Assembly (NCBI GenBank): GCA_938048455.1
Contig: CALIUY010000012.1
Location: forward strand, 280,538 to 344,537
Direction: 5' to 3'
DNA: 64,000 nt
DNA from: an uncultured Desulfobacterales bacterium
Lineage (GTDB): Bacteria; Desulfobacterota; Desulfobacteria; Desulfobacterales; SpSt-501
Of the stretch, positions 7,508 through 16,399 are shown piece by piece (the stretch's first letter is position 1; the number at the start of each line of letters is the position of its first letter). A program made the translations under genes and the position numbers. The notes beneath the pieces were generated by a model. It saw nothing but the letters and a program-made list of their open reading frames with translations, had not been told where the DNA came from and did not search any database.

Positions 7508-8520
7508 ATCTCGCCCGATTCCCCCGTCGCCGCTATACGCCCGGGCCGACGCCGATCGAGTTTTTGCCCCGCTTCAGCGCCGCCGTCGGCGGACCCGAGA
7601 TCTACATCAAGCGCGACGATCTGCTCGGTCTCACGGCCGGGGGCAACAAGACCCGCAAGCTCGAATTTCTCGTGGCCGACGCGCTCGCTCAGGGGGCCGA
7701 CACCCTGATCACCTGCGGGGCGGTGCAGTCCAACCATTGCCGGCTGACGCTCGCCGCGGCGGTGAAGGAAGGGCTCCGCTGCCGGTTGGTCCTCGAGGAG
7801 CGCGTTCCGGGAAGCTACAACCCCGAGGCCTCGGGCAACAATTTCCTCTTCCGCCTGCTCGGGGTCGAGAAGATCGAGGTGGTCCCCGGCGGCAGCGACA
7901 CGATGGCGGCCATGCAGAAAGTCGCCGAGGAGCTCGGCCGGGAAGGCAGGAAAGGATACATCATCCCCGGCGGCGGCTCGAACCCCATCGGGGCGACCGG
8001 CTACGTCGCCTGCGCCCAGGAGATCCAGGAGCAGCTCTTCGCGCTGGGACTGGCGATCGACCGCGTCGTCGTCGCCTCGGGCAGCGCCGGGACCCACGCC
8101 GGACTGGTCACGGGGTTTATCGGCGGCAACCTGGACATCCCCGTCGTGGGTGTAGGGGTAAGCCGCGAGCCGGCGGAGCAGGAGCCGCTCGTCTACGATC
8201 TTGCCTGCCGGACCGCGGAGCGCCTCAAGGTGCGCGGCGGCATCCCGCGGGAGGCGGTCCGTTGTGTCGGCGGCTACTGGCAGCCGAAGTACTCGGTTCC
8301 CAACCGCCGTATGGTCGAGGCCGTGCAGCTGCTCGCTCGCACCGAGGGGATCCTTCTTGACCCGGTATACACCGGGAAAGCGATGGCCGGCCTGATCGGC
8401 CTGAGCCGTGAGGGACAACTGCGCAAGGGCGAAAAAGTGCTCTTCGTCCACACCGGAGGCTCGCCCGGCCTTTATGCCTACATCCGGCCTCTTCTCGGCC
8501 TCGAGCCGGTCGCGGAGTAA
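7504..8520 (+). CDS. dcyD: PLP-dependent D-cysteine desulfhydrase / ACC-deaminase family enzyme
   Basis: The protein has 338 aa, fold type II PLP enzyme. The cofactor lysine is expected at Lys49 in GGNKTRKLEFL. The substrate-site QSNHCR (residues 75-80), with Ser76, Asn77 and His78, matches D-cysteine desulfhydrases and ACC deaminases. GSAGTHAGLVTG (about 198-209) provides the phosphate-binding loop. Known members convert D-cysteine to pyruvate, H2S and ammonia, or beta-chloro-D-alanine and D-serine-like substrates. The linked RidA fits release of aminoacrylate. The family symbol is given by similarity; ACC deaminase or another D-amino-acid lyase activity cannot be excluded. Confidence 0.85.
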   Translation: MNLARFPRRRYTPGPTPIEFLPRFSAAVGGPEIYIKRDDLLGLTAGGNKTRKLEFLVADALAQGADTLITCGAVQSNHCRLTLAAAVKEGLRCRLVLEERVPGSYNPEASGNNFLFRLLGVEKIEVVPGGSDTMAAMQKVAEELGREGRKGYIIPGGGSNPIGATGYVACAQEIQEQLFALGLAIDRVVVASGSAGTHAGLVTGFIGGNLDIPVVGVGVSREPAEQEPLVYDLACRTAERLKVRGGIPREAVRCVGGYWQPKYSVPNRRMVEAVQLLARTEGILLDPVYTGKAMAGLIGLSREGQLRKGEKVLFVHTGGSPGLYAYIRPLLGLEPVAE

Positions 8521-8600
8521 GGAAAAAGTTCGCATGGGGTTCAATGTGGAAGGTCGTGCTTCCTGGCAACAAAATTGATGGTTTAAGGAAGGAGAAAACG

Positions 8601-9611
8601 ATGAAAAAGCGGGGCCCAAAAATCATTCACATCCTCATTTCTTTGGCCATCCTGTTTGGGATGGGCCTATGGAACTCGCCGGCAGCGGCGAAAGAAATCG
8701 TGATTAAACTTGCCCATCCGAACGTCCCGCAGCATCCGATGGGAGAAGGCTATGAGCTGTTTAAAGCGGATCTTGAAAAGCGATCGGGGGGTGTCTTTCG
8801 AGTAGATATTTATGACAGCTCGAAATATGGAAACTTTGATGCGGTGGTCCAGGGGCTCCAGATGGGTGTTTTGCAGATGGGCTCAGATGCCTGCAACAAT
8901 TTTTCGGTGTTTAACCCGCAATTGATGTTCTTGGATATGCCATTTATTATTCCCAGCTATGAGGCCGCAGATCGGATTACCGATGGCCCGATCGGGAAAA
9001 AACTGGCCTCCGCACTGGAAAAAAACGGAATTTTGGGATTGGGGTATATCGATATTGGTTTTCGGCAGGTCTTCTCCAGCCGCCCGATCCGGAAGTTGGA
9101 AGATGCTAAGGGTCTTAAAATTCGAGCGACCCACTCCAAGGCTCATATCGCCATTCTGAAAGCCCTCGGGATGAATCCAACGCCGGTCGCTTGGGGCGAG
9201 GTGTATACGGCGTTGCAGCAAAAGACAGTGGATGCCATAGATATTGATTTGAATTTGGCATGGTTTAATAAATTCCCGGAAATAACCAAATATGTAACTC
9301 TCACGCGCAGTTTTTACAGCGGGCATTTGGTTTTGGTATCCAAACCCTTCTGGGAAAAGCTTTCGCCGCAAGAGCAAACATGGATTAATGAATCTTTTGC
9401 TGTCATGCAGAAATTTGAACGCAACAAAATCAGAAGCAACGAATCGATGATCATCCAAAAAATCAAAGAAACAGGAGGGGAAGTCATCGAATTGTCGCCG
9501 GAAGAACGTGCCCGGTGGATTAAGGCTACCGAAGAGGTGGCGCCAGCGTTTGCCTACGCCGTTCCTCCCGAACTGATCGAGGAAATGCGGAAAACCGTTC
9601 AAGAAAAATGA
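8601..9611 (+). CDS. TRAP transporter solute-binding protein DctP family
   Basis: The protein has 336 aa with a cleavable signal peptide (residues 1-33, ending SPAAAKE). It is the periplasmic receptor of a tripartite ATP-independent transporter. The fold is recognisable from HPMGEGYELFKADLEKRSGG, the central KGLKIRATHSKAHIAILKALGMNPTPVAWGEVYTALQQKTVDAID and the arginine of KIRAT, which usually pairs with a substrate carboxylate. GGAAGGAG (8586-8593) precedes the ATG. Base use is noticeably more AT-rich than in the enzyme genes upstream. Ligand unknown; the neighbouring deaminase genes suggest an amino acid or keto acid. Confidence 0.93.
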   Translation: MKKRGPKIIHILISLAILFGMGLWNSPAAAKEIVIKLAHPNVPQHPMGEGYELFKADLEKRSGGVFRVDIYDSSKYGNFDAVVQGLQMGVLQMGSDACNNFSVFNPQLMFLDMPFIIPSYEAADRITDGPIGKKLASALEKNGILGLGYIDIGFRQVFSSRPIRKLEDAKGLKIRATHSKAHIAILKALGMNPTPVAWGEVYTALQQKTVDAIDIDLNLAWFNKFPEITKYVTLTRSFYSGHLVLVSKPFWEKLSPQEQTWINESFAVMQKFERNKIRSNESMIIQKIKETGGEVIELSPEERARWIKATEEVAPAFAYAVPPELIEEMRKTVQEK

Positions 9612-9682
9612 AACCTAATGGATAAATAACGACAAGGGGCAGGCAATAAGAGATATTGTCTGCCCCCTTCTTAAGAGATCTT
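9612..9682 (+). promoter_or_regulatory. Strong intercistronic hairpin between dctP and dctQ
   Basis: A 13-bp stem with one G:U pair, GGGGCAGGCAATA (9636-9648) and TATTGTCTGCCCC (9654-9666), closes a 5-nt loop. No U-run follows, so it is not a normal terminator. By analogy with other importer operons, such a hairpin would stabilise the upstream receptor mRNA and reduce read-through to the membrane genes. Confidence 0.6.
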
Positions 9683-10192
9683 ATGAAACCCTTCTATCAT
9701 TTTTTGAATAGATTTGAGGAAGTTTTTTCGTCGCTCGCTCTTTCGGGAATGGCCGCAATTATCATATTGCAAGTTTTCCAAAGATATATATTGCAAGACT
9801 CTTTTGATTGGCCCGAAGAGTTGGCAAGATATCTTTTTGTTTTTTCCGTTTATATCGGCGCAAGTTATGCGGCTGCGGAAAGGCGCCATCTTGAGGTTAC
9901 AGTGATTCGAACGATGTTCAGCGGAAAAAAGAGCACAATGATCGCGGTCATTGCTTACCTCATAACATTATTTTTTTGCGGATTGATGTTTGTTTGGGGG
10001 CTGAAGATGGTTGTTTTCGTTAAAGAATCCAATCAGCTTGCGCCGGCGCTTCAATTCCCGATGTATTTCGCTTATATTTGTTTGCCGCTCGGCTTCTTGC
10101 TTATGGCGGTGCGCAAAACAATTATCATTAAGAATTTGATTGTGCAAGATTTCAAGCGCTCAAACCGTGCGGACGACAAGGTTAGAATTTAG
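9683..10192 (+). CDS. TRAP transporter small permease DctQ family
   Basis: The protein has 169 aa with four membrane helices, the standard DctQ topology. The conserved W-PEELARY motif is visible as FDWPEELARYLFVFSVYIGASYA near residues 41-60, followed by the RRHLEV segment. The small subunit pairs with the large DctM subunit and recruits the loaded receptor. The ATG at 9683 is chosen; an in-frame TTG at 9656 lies within the upstream hairpin and is unlikely. The ribosome site is weak, consistent with lower expression than the receptor gene. Confidence 0.9.
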   Translation: MKPFYHFLNRFEEVFSSLALSGMAAIIILQVFQRYILQDSFDWPEELARYLFVFSVYIGASYAAAERRHLEVTVIRTMFSGKKSTMIAVIAYLITLFFCGLMFVWGLKMVVFVKESNQLAPALQFPMYFAYICLPLGFLLMAVRKTIIIKNLIVQDFKRSNRADDKVRI

Positions 10193-10428
10193 ATTGTTAA
10201 TCATTTACAATATTTTTAAAGCGCTAGAAAAATCAACGAAATAATCGCTTTTTCGATCATCAAAACAATTTGATAATGCTAGATTGAACTTTAGAAAAAT
10301 TTCTGCGTTAGGCATGAAAAAAATCGATAAACCGAACTGCCCCGCCCCTTGAAGCGGCGATAATGGCGTGTGAGGCCGATCAGAAATGCATTGCGACGGA
10401 GATCAATGATTCAATAAAAGGATAAGCA
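10193..10428. other. AT-rich spacer inside the TRAP operon
   Basis: 236 bp without a supported gene separate dctQ and dctM, which are normally adjacent or fused. The stretch is AT-rich (for example 10195-10300). It has no clear terminator or transposon end. A fresh promoter for dctM or the debris of a lost gene would both be compatible. Confidence 0.5.
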
Positions 10429-11700
10429 ATGGATGCCCCAATTCTCATTGTCGCCATTTTGCTGCCGCTATTGCTCATTTTGAGCGTCCCGATAGGAGTT
10501 GCGATCGGGTTGAGCGTCGCTCTTGCGGTCGTTGCGGCAGGACTTCCGGTACAATTCCTGATGCAAAAGATGTTTTTGTCGTTGGATGCCTTTCCATTAC
10601 TCGCCGTCCCCTTTTTCATCATGGCGGGCGAAATCATGCAAAAAGGCAGCATGGCCGGTTCCTTGCTGAAGGTCTCGCGTTGTCTGATCGGTCATATCAC
10701 CGGCGGGCTTGCGCACGTATCGGTTCTGACCTGCATGTTTTACGGCGCGTTGAGCGGATCGGCACCCGCTACCGTTGCCGCCGTGGGAGGGATCATGATT
10801 CCCTCCATGGAGAAAGAGGGGTTTTCCAAATCCTTCTCCACCGCGACCAATGTCGCCGCCGGCTGCTTAGGGGTGATGATCCCCCCCAGTGTTCCTCTCA
10901 TCATTTACGGGACGACGGCCAATGTTTCCGTTGGCGATTTGTTTATTGCAGGAATCGTCCCCGGGATTTTTATTGGTATCGTATTGATGATCGTGTGTTA
11001 TTTTCTGTCAAAATATCACGGATTCAATACTAAGAGCAACAAGGCTTCTATCAAGGAGACACTCTCGGCCCTCTACGAGGCGAAATATTCTTTATTGGTT
11101 CCCATCATCGTACTCGGAGGAATCTACGGGGGAATCACAACGCCGACGGAAGCTGGTGCCATCGCGGTGACTTATGCTCTATTTATCGAAGGCGTTGTTT
11201 TAAAAAATATAACAAAACAGAAACTATGGCTTATTTTGCGCGGAACCACAATTACCAATGCCACCATCTTCTTGGTGGTCGCCACTGCAACGGCTTTGGG
11301 TCAGATTCTGCTTATCTATAATGTTCCCAACGCCCTGGTGAAAGCGCTGGCCGGATTGGCCAATAATCCCAACCTGCTTCTTCTTGCCATCATCATCATG
11401 CTTCTTGTTCTAGGAACGTTCATGGACGCGTTGGCGAACATTCTTATTTTGACACCTCTTTTGCAGCCCTTGCTCATGCAGGCCGGTATCAACATGACGC
11501 ATTTCGGAATTATCATGATCGCATCGGCTTCCGTCGGATTTCTTACGCCTCCGGTGGGTGTGAATCTCTTTGTCGGCTGTGGAATCAGCGGGATCAGCAT
11601 CGAAAAATTGAGTTATGCGGTACTGCCCTTCGTTTTCGCCATGTCGGCGGCGATTCTTGTTCTTGCCTACGTTCCTCAAATCGCTCTTTGCCTGCTGTAA
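10429..11700 (+). CDS. TRAP transporter large permease DctM family
   Basis: The protein has 423 aa with about 12 membrane helices. It forms the ion-coupled translocation channel of the TRAP system. Family motifs include FPLLAVPFFIMAGEIM near residue 54, GALSGSAPATVAAVGGIMIPSM near 104, AAGCLGVMIPPSVPLIIYG near 143 and GGIYGGITTPTEAGAIAV near 226. It ends with the conserved FLTPPVGVNLFV. Length is typical for an unfused DctM. It is separated from dctQ by 236 bp, which is unusual, and is followed 16 bp later by an unrecognised gene probably in the same transcript. Confidence 0.95.
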   Translation: MDAPILIVAILLPLLLILSVPIGVAIGLSVALAVVAAGLPVQFLMQKMFLSLDAFPLLAVPFFIMAGEIMQKGSMAGSLLKVSRCLIGHITGGLAHVSVLTCMFYGALSGSAPATVAAVGGIMIPSMEKEGFSKSFSTATNVAAGCLGVMIPPSVPLIIYGTTANVSVGDLFIAGIVPGIFIGIVLMIVCYFLSKYHGFNTKSNKASIKETLSALYEAKYSLLVPIIVLGGIYGGITTPTEAGAIAVTYALFIEGVVLKNITKQKLWLILRGTTITNATIFLVVATATALGQILLIYNVPNALVKALAGLANNPNLLLLAIIIMLLVLGTFMDALANILILTPLLQPLLMQAGINMTHFGIIMIASASVGFLTPPVGVNLFVGCGISGISIEKLSYAVLPFVFAMSAAILVLAYVPQIALCLL

Positions 11701-11716
11701 ATGACCGGGAGATGAA

Positions 11717-12994
11717 ATGCAAATCGCATTTTCAAAGATAAAGCAAGCAAAAGCCGGCCTTGCGGGGCATATCGGGGTCAGCCATGCAAACAGCCACTCA
11801 GGCTTTGTCCAAGAGGATGGGGCGGGGTTTGCCGTTGTCACCCGCCTTATGAACCAAGCCGCACGGTTGGATCTGCGAATTTCTAAAATTCGTGTAAACC
11901 TCATCGAAAGCGTTGTAGAAGTTTGTTTATACAGTGGAGGAAAAGGAGTTGCCTTTGCGCGCCATGGAATCACACCTGCCGAAAAAGCATTGATGAACTC
12001 GGCTGTGGGAAAAAGCGCCCTTTGCCCGCAAACGCTGGCTACCGAGATCTTCGGCAGGGTCATCGGTCAAGGGGTGTCGGAGGTTCCTTCCGCCTTGATC
12101 ACCGCCGTATCCAAGGCGGTTGTCCATAGCTTTCTCACGAACTATCCCGATCGGTTCCTCTACGGTACCGAAGATACTCCGCTCAGTGTGGGTTGCACCA
12201 TCGGCACCCTTTTACGAATCGGGGACATGCCTGTTGCAACGATGATCACCATCAACGCCGGAGAGGGGGGGATCGGACCCAATGAAGACAGTGAAGGAAA
12301 TGTTCCCATTGGCAATAAAAGAAAATTGATGGAGCAGCTGGGGTTGTGTTGCCTTCCCACAATCATTGTTGAATCCAAAGCATTCGTTCCGGCGTGGAAG
12401 GATTTAATTCAAGAAACGACCCTGGTGGTCAGAGCCAATGATCACTACGATAACACCGTTGTTCAAGAATGCCTGGTCAAATCGGCGCGATCTCTAAACT
12501 TTCCTGTTTTTACTCCGAAAAACCCTTACCCGCGGATTAAAGGATCGCTGTTCCACGTCCAAAAAAATATAGCGAATCAACTTGTTGCACTTGGAAGAGG
12601 CCTTGCACGCGCAAAAACCGCCGAAGAAAAAAACCGTATCGCTGCACAACTTTCTATGCTCATAAAAACCGATTTGGGTGGCATTACATTCATGAGCAAT
12701 AAGATCAACGAAATTTTTGATAACGGTGGTCTTTTGCCTGGCACAGCGGCCGTGCTTTCGTCTGCGGTAACCAGCGATTATGCAGCGATATATAAAATTC
12801 CCGTCTTAACCCCAAAAGACATCACCATGTACGCAAAAACCATTGTTGGGGCATTCAAACTTTTAGAAACCAGATTGGACGAAGCGAAGAATCAGATGGT
12901 AAAGAAATCGATATCCAATCGAAAAATCAAAGAGATCGAAAAAGGACTCATCGCAAAGGAAATAAACAATTGCCCAAATTTAAAAGCCCGATGA
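11717..12994 (+). CDS. Unrecognised 425-aa protein encoded after the TRAP transporter
   Basis: I do not recognise the family. The protein looks soluble, without signal peptide or membrane helices. Conspicuous segments are GHIGVSHANSHSGFVQEDGAGF (residues about 17-38), AFARHGITPAEKAL (about 77-90), EIFGRVIGQGVSEVPSALI (about 110-128) and NAGEGGIGPNEDSEGN (about 179-194). The last is an acidic, glycine-rich, possibly ligand- or metal-binding loop. Further segments are PTIIVESKAFVP and GGITFMSN. The His-rich start and acidic loop give it the look of an enzyme. It starts 16 bp after dctM with GGGAG upstream, so it may act on the imported substrate. Base use is AT-rich like the TRAP genes. Function not assigned. 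Confidence 0.8.
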   Translation: MQIAFSKIKQAKAGLAGHIGVSHANSHSGFVQEDGAGFAVVTRLMNQAARLDLRISKIRVNLIESVVEVCLYSGGKGVAFARHGITPAEKALMNSAVGKSALCPQTLATEIFGRVIGQGVSEVPSALITAVSKAVVHSFLTNYPDRFLYGTEDTPLSVGCTIGTLLRIGDMPVATMITINAGEGGIGPNEDSEGNVPIGNKRKLMEQLGLCCLPTIIVESKAFVPAWKDLIQETTLVVRANDHYDNTVVQECLVKSARSLNFPVFTPKNPYPRIKGSLFHVQKNIANQLVALGRGLARAKTAEEKNRIAAQLSMLIKTDLGGITFMSNKINEIFDNGGLLPGTAAVLSSAVTSDYAAIYKIPVLTPKDITMYAKTIVGAFKLLETRLDEAKNQMVKKSISNRKIKEIEKGLIAKEINNCPNLKAR

Positions 12995-13107
12995 CATCAA
13001 TACTTTCTTGCAAACATGGGCGCCATGGAGTAAAAGGCAGGTCGGTCGGTGACATCAAAGCTTGTAACCGTCCGCATTGATGCTCCCCCAACCTTCGGAG
13101 GTGGCCC

Positions 13108-14397
13108 ATGGCAGAGGAAACGGTGCGTAAAGCGGGCTTCATGTCATGGTATTTTCAGTCCAACCTTCTTGTGCGGATCCTGATCGGCCTCATCCTGGGG
13201 GCGATCGTGGGTCTGGCTGCGGGCTCCTCGATTTTGTGGGTGAAGCCCTTCGGAGATATTTTCATCCGTCTGCTGCGCATGATCGTGGTCCCGGTCATCT
13301 TCTTTTCGCTGGTCGTGGGGGCGGCCAGTCTCAGCCCTTCCAAGCTCGGCCGGGTAGGAGTCAAGATCTTCATCTATTACATGGCGACCACAGTCCTGGC
13401 CGTGGCCTTCGGACTGCTCTCGGCCAACCTCTTCCGGCCCGGGATGGGCCTTGACCTAAGCGCCGGCCAGGCGGCGGGCAAGGCGCTCACCCAGCCCAAG
13501 GTGGTCGACACGCTGATCAACATCATCCCCGTAAACCCCATCGAATCCCTCGCCAAGGGGGATGTCCTGCCGATCATTTTCTTCGCCATCATCTTCGGCA
13601 TCTCCCTTTCCTTTCTGGCCCAGAGCCGCGATGAGCGCCTGAGCGGCGGGGCGGCGGCCGTCCTCCAGTTTTTCGACGGCGCCGCCGAGGCGATGTACTC
13701 GATTGTGCGCGGGGTGATGCAATACGCCCCGATCGGCGTCTTCGCCTTGATCGCCGTCGTCTTCGCCCAGCAGGGATCCAAGGCCCTCGGGCCGCTCGGC
13801 ATGGTGACGCTCACGGTTTATGTCGGGCTGGTTGCACATCTGCTGATCACCTACGGGATTGCGCTCAAGATCTTCGGTCTGAAATTCGGCCGCTTCCTTT
13901 CGGGAGCCAAGGAAGCCATGCTTACGGCCTTCGTGACCCGCAGCTCGAGTGCCACGCTGCCGATCACGCTGCGCAACTCGGAGGAAAACCTGGGCGTTCC
14001 CCGCAGCATCGGCTCTTTCACGCTGCCGCTCGGGGCGACGATCAACATGGACGGGACCGCCATCTACCAGGGCGTCTGCGCGCTCTTTGTGGCCTTCGCG
14101 ATCGGACAGCCGCTGGATTTCGGCGCTCAGATGACGATCATCATCACGGCGACGCTCGCCTCGATCGGCGCGGCCGGGGTTCCCGGCGCGGGCGTCATCA
14201 TGCTGCTCATGGTATTGAACTCGGTCGGCCTGGAAGTGAAGGAGGGCTCGGCAATCGCCATGGCCTACGCCATGATCCTCGGCATCGACGCCATTCTCGA
14301 CATGGGCCGCACCTGTCTCAACATCACCGGCGATCTCGCCGGCACCTCGATCGTGGCCAAGACCGAAAAGACGATCGACCTGGAGAAATGGGCCTGA
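13108..14397 (+). CDS. Dicarboxylate/amino-acid:cation symporter (DAACS/SDF family)
   Basis: The protein has 429 aa with eight helices plus two re-entrant hairpins. It is a secondary transporter of the GltP/DctA family, coupling uptake of glutamate, aspartate or C4-dicarboxylates to Na+ or H+. Signature elements are the serine-rich TRSSSATLPITL (residues about 272-283, hairpin 1), LPLGATINMDGTAIYQ (about 307-322) and GVPGAGVIMLLMVL (about 358-371). The helix-8 DMGRTCLNITGD contains the substrate-contacting Asp and Arg. GGAGGTGGCC precedes the ATG. Codon use returns to the GC-rich norm of the chromosome, unlike the preceding TRAP block. A terminator follows. Confidence 0.94.
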   Translation: MAEETVRKAGFMSWYFQSNLLVRILIGLILGAIVGLAAGSSILWVKPFGDIFIRLLRMIVVPVIFFSLVVGAASLSPSKLGRVGVKIFIYYMATTVLAVAFGLLSANLFRPGMGLDLSAGQAAGKALTQPKVVDTLINIIPVNPIESLAKGDVLPIIFFAIIFGISLSFLAQSRDERLSGGAAAVLQFFDGAAEAMYSIVRGVMQYAPIGVFALIAVVFAQQGSKALGPLGMVTLTVYVGLVAHLLITYGIALKIFGLKFGRFLSGAKEAMLTAFVTRSSSATLPITLRNSEENLGVPRSIGSFTLPLGATINMDGTAIYQGVCALFVAFAIGQPLDFGAQMTIIITATLASIGAAGVPGAGVIMLLMVLNSVGLEVKEGSAIAMAYAMILGIDAILDMGRTCLNITGDLAGTSIVAKTEKTIDLEKWA

Positions 14398-14429
14398 AGG
14401 CCGATTTGGTGAAAGAAACCTGAAGTCCC

Positions 14430-14461
14430 GGGCCGGCGGGGGTTCCCTCCGGCCCTTTTTC
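14430..14461 (+). terminator. Intrinsic terminator after the symporter gene
   Basis: The stem GGGCCGG (14430-14436) pairs with CCGGCCC (14449-14455), extended internally by GG/CC pairs, and is followed by five T residues. It lies 33 bp after the stop of the symporter gene and separates it from the CLC gene. Confidence 0.8.
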
Positions 14462-14566
14462 GTCGGCGCGCTCTTGGAAGACGGGCGTTGCGGCGGTTTG
14501 AGTCTCCCCCATGATCCGCACTCTTGGAGGATAGAGCGTTTTCCCACGAGGAAAGGGAGCCGCGCG

Positions 14567-16399
14567 GTGTTCATGGCCGAAGGGTCGCATCCGCCCCAAG
14601 ACGCATCCTCACATGGCCTTGCCCGGGCAGGCCGCTGGGCCTTTTACACCGTCGCCATCGGGCTGATCGCAGGCGCGGCCGCCGTCATTTTCTTCTTTTT
14701 GTGCCAGGCCGGCATGCGTTTTCTCTTGGACGCTCTGGCGGGTTTTCGGCCGCCTGCGGCGACGGGAGAGGCCGTGCTCTTCCCGCCGGGGGACGGGCGG
14801 TTTTCCCGCTGGGTGCTCCTTTTCCTGCCGGCGGCGGGCGGGCTTGCGAGCGGCTTTCTTGTGACTCGCTTCTGCCCTGCGGCGGCGGGCGGGGGCAACG
14901 ACGCCGCCATCCGCTCCTACCACGAAAGCGACGGACGCATCCCGGCCCGTGTGCCGCTGGTCAAAACCATCGCCACGGCGATATTGATCCCCAGCGGTGG
15001 CTCCGGCGGACGGGAAGGGCCCATCGCCCAGATCGGCGCAGGTCTGGGATCGCTTCTTGCCGGAAGACTGAATCTTACGCCCCGGGAGCGGCGCATTCTG
15101 ATGGCGGCTGGCATCGCCGCCGGCATCGGAAGCATTTTTCGTGCCCCCTTGGCGGGGGCGCTCTTTGCCGCCGAATTTCTCTACCGCGATCCGGAGTTCG
15201 AGTTTGAAGTGATCATCCCCGGGGGCATGGCATCGATCGTCGCCTACTGCCTCTTCTGCTCCGTCTACGGTTGGGAGCCGCTGCTCGCTGCGCCGGCCTT
15301 TTCCTTTCGCAACCCGCTGGAGCTCGGCCCGTATTTTCTGCTCGCCCTCTTCGTCACGGGAGGGGCCGTCGTCTTCGTCCGCCTCTACCACGGCATCGCC
15401 GCCGGCTTCCGTCGGCTGCGGGTTTGCCCGGTGCTCAAGCCCGCCATCGGAGGGATGCTCACGGGAACGATCGGTTTTTTCCTGCCGCACACGCTCTCCT
15501 TCGGTTATGGTTACGCGGAGCAGGCGATCGCCGGAGCCCTGCCGCTCTCCATCCTCATCACGCTCGCCGCCGGGAAGATGCTCACGACCTCCTTTTCCAT
15601 CGGCTCGGGGGGGAGCGGGGGACTCTTCGGCCCGTCGCTCGTGATCGGCGCCGCGCTGGGAGCAATCGCCGGGGAGCTCTTTCACCGGATGCTTCCGGCG
15701 GTCGTCTCCTCCCCGGGCGCCTTCGCGCTGGTGGGCATGGCGGGCTTCGTCGCCGCGGTCGCCAACACGCCGATCTCGATCATTCTGTTCGTAAGCGAGA
15801 TGACCGGCTCCTACCGTCTGCTCATCCCCTGCCTGCTGGTCTGCTCGGTTGCCTACCTCGCGGCACGTCGCTACAGCCTCTTTCCCGCCCAGGTCCGCCG
15901 CCGCCTCGATTCCCCGGCGCATGCCGGCGAGCTTTTCGTGGACGTCCTGCAGGCGATCCGTGTACGGGACATTCTCGAGCGGGTGCGTCCCGTCGAAGTC
16001 ATCCCGGAGCGTATGCGCTTCGTCGACTTCAAGGCGCTTTTCGCCCGGACCGAACAGCATTATTTTCCCGTGCGGGACGAAGAGGGAAAGCTCAAGGGCA
16101 TTTTTTCGATCAACGACGTGCGCGCCGTCCTCTTTTCCCCGGAAATCGAGCCGCTGGTGGTGATGAAAGACATCGCCACCGCCGACATCATTGCGACCAC
16201 GCCTTCGGAAGATCTGGGAACCGTGCTCCGCAAATTCACGATCAAAAACATCGACAGCCTCCCGGTCGTCTCCGAGGAGGACTCCGGGAAGCTGATCGGC
16301 ATGCTCTCGCGCCGTGATGTGATCGCCTGCTACAACCGCAGGGTCGAAGAATGGAAAAGCGCGCAAGAGCGGGCATCCGCAAAAGAAAGGCGGCCATGA
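14567..16399 (+). CDS. CLC-family chloride channel/antiporter with tandem CBS domains
   Basis: The protein has 610 aa. A CLC membrane domain (residues about 15-440) is followed by a cytoplasmic pair of CBS domains (about 465-600). The anion-site motifs are present: GGSGGREGPIAQIGAG (about 143-158) with the gating glutamate of GREGP, and GSGGSGGLFGPSLVIG (about 346-361). The gating Glu is characteristic of both H+/Cl- exchangers and many channels. CBS domains usually bind adenine nucleotides and regulate gating. I prefer the GTG at 14567, 7 bp after GGGAG; an in-frame ATG at 14573 is the alternative. The stop overlaps the next gene as ATGA. Confidence 0.92.
   Translation: MFMAEGSHPPQDASSHGLARAGRWAFYTVAIGLIAGAAAVIFFFLCQAGMRFLLDALAGFRPPAATGEAVLFPPGDGRFSRWVLLFLPAAGGLASGFLVTRFCPAAAGGGNDAAIRSYHESDGRIPARVPLVKTIATAILIPSGGSGGREGPIAQIGAGLGSLLAGRLNLTPRERRILMAAGIAAGIGSIFRAPLAGALFAAEFLYRDPEFEFEVIIPGGMASIVAYCLFCSVYGWEPLLAAPAFSFRNPLELGPYFLLALFVTGGAVVFVRLYHGIAAGFRRLRVCPVLKPAIGGMLTGTIGFFLPHTLSFGYGYAEQAIAGALPLSILITLAAGKMLTTSFSIGSGGSGGLFGPSLVIGAALGAIAGELFHRMLPAVVSSPGAFALVGMAGFVAAVANTPISIILFVSEMTGSYRLLIPCLLVCSVAYLAARRYSLFPAQVRRRLDSPAHAGELFVDVLQAIRVRDILERVRPVEVIPERMRFVDFKALFARTEQHYFPVRDEEGKLKGIFSINDVRAVLFSPEIEPLVVMKDIATADIIATTPSEDLGTVLRKFTIKNIDSLPVVSEEDSGKLIGMLSRRDVIACYNRRVEEWKSAQERASAKERRP

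Noticed and set aside
11717-12994. Assignment as cyanuric acid/barbiturate ring-opening amidohydrolase
   Set aside because: Length and TRAP context recalled that family, but its repeated Ser-Lys motifs could not be found in the sequence.
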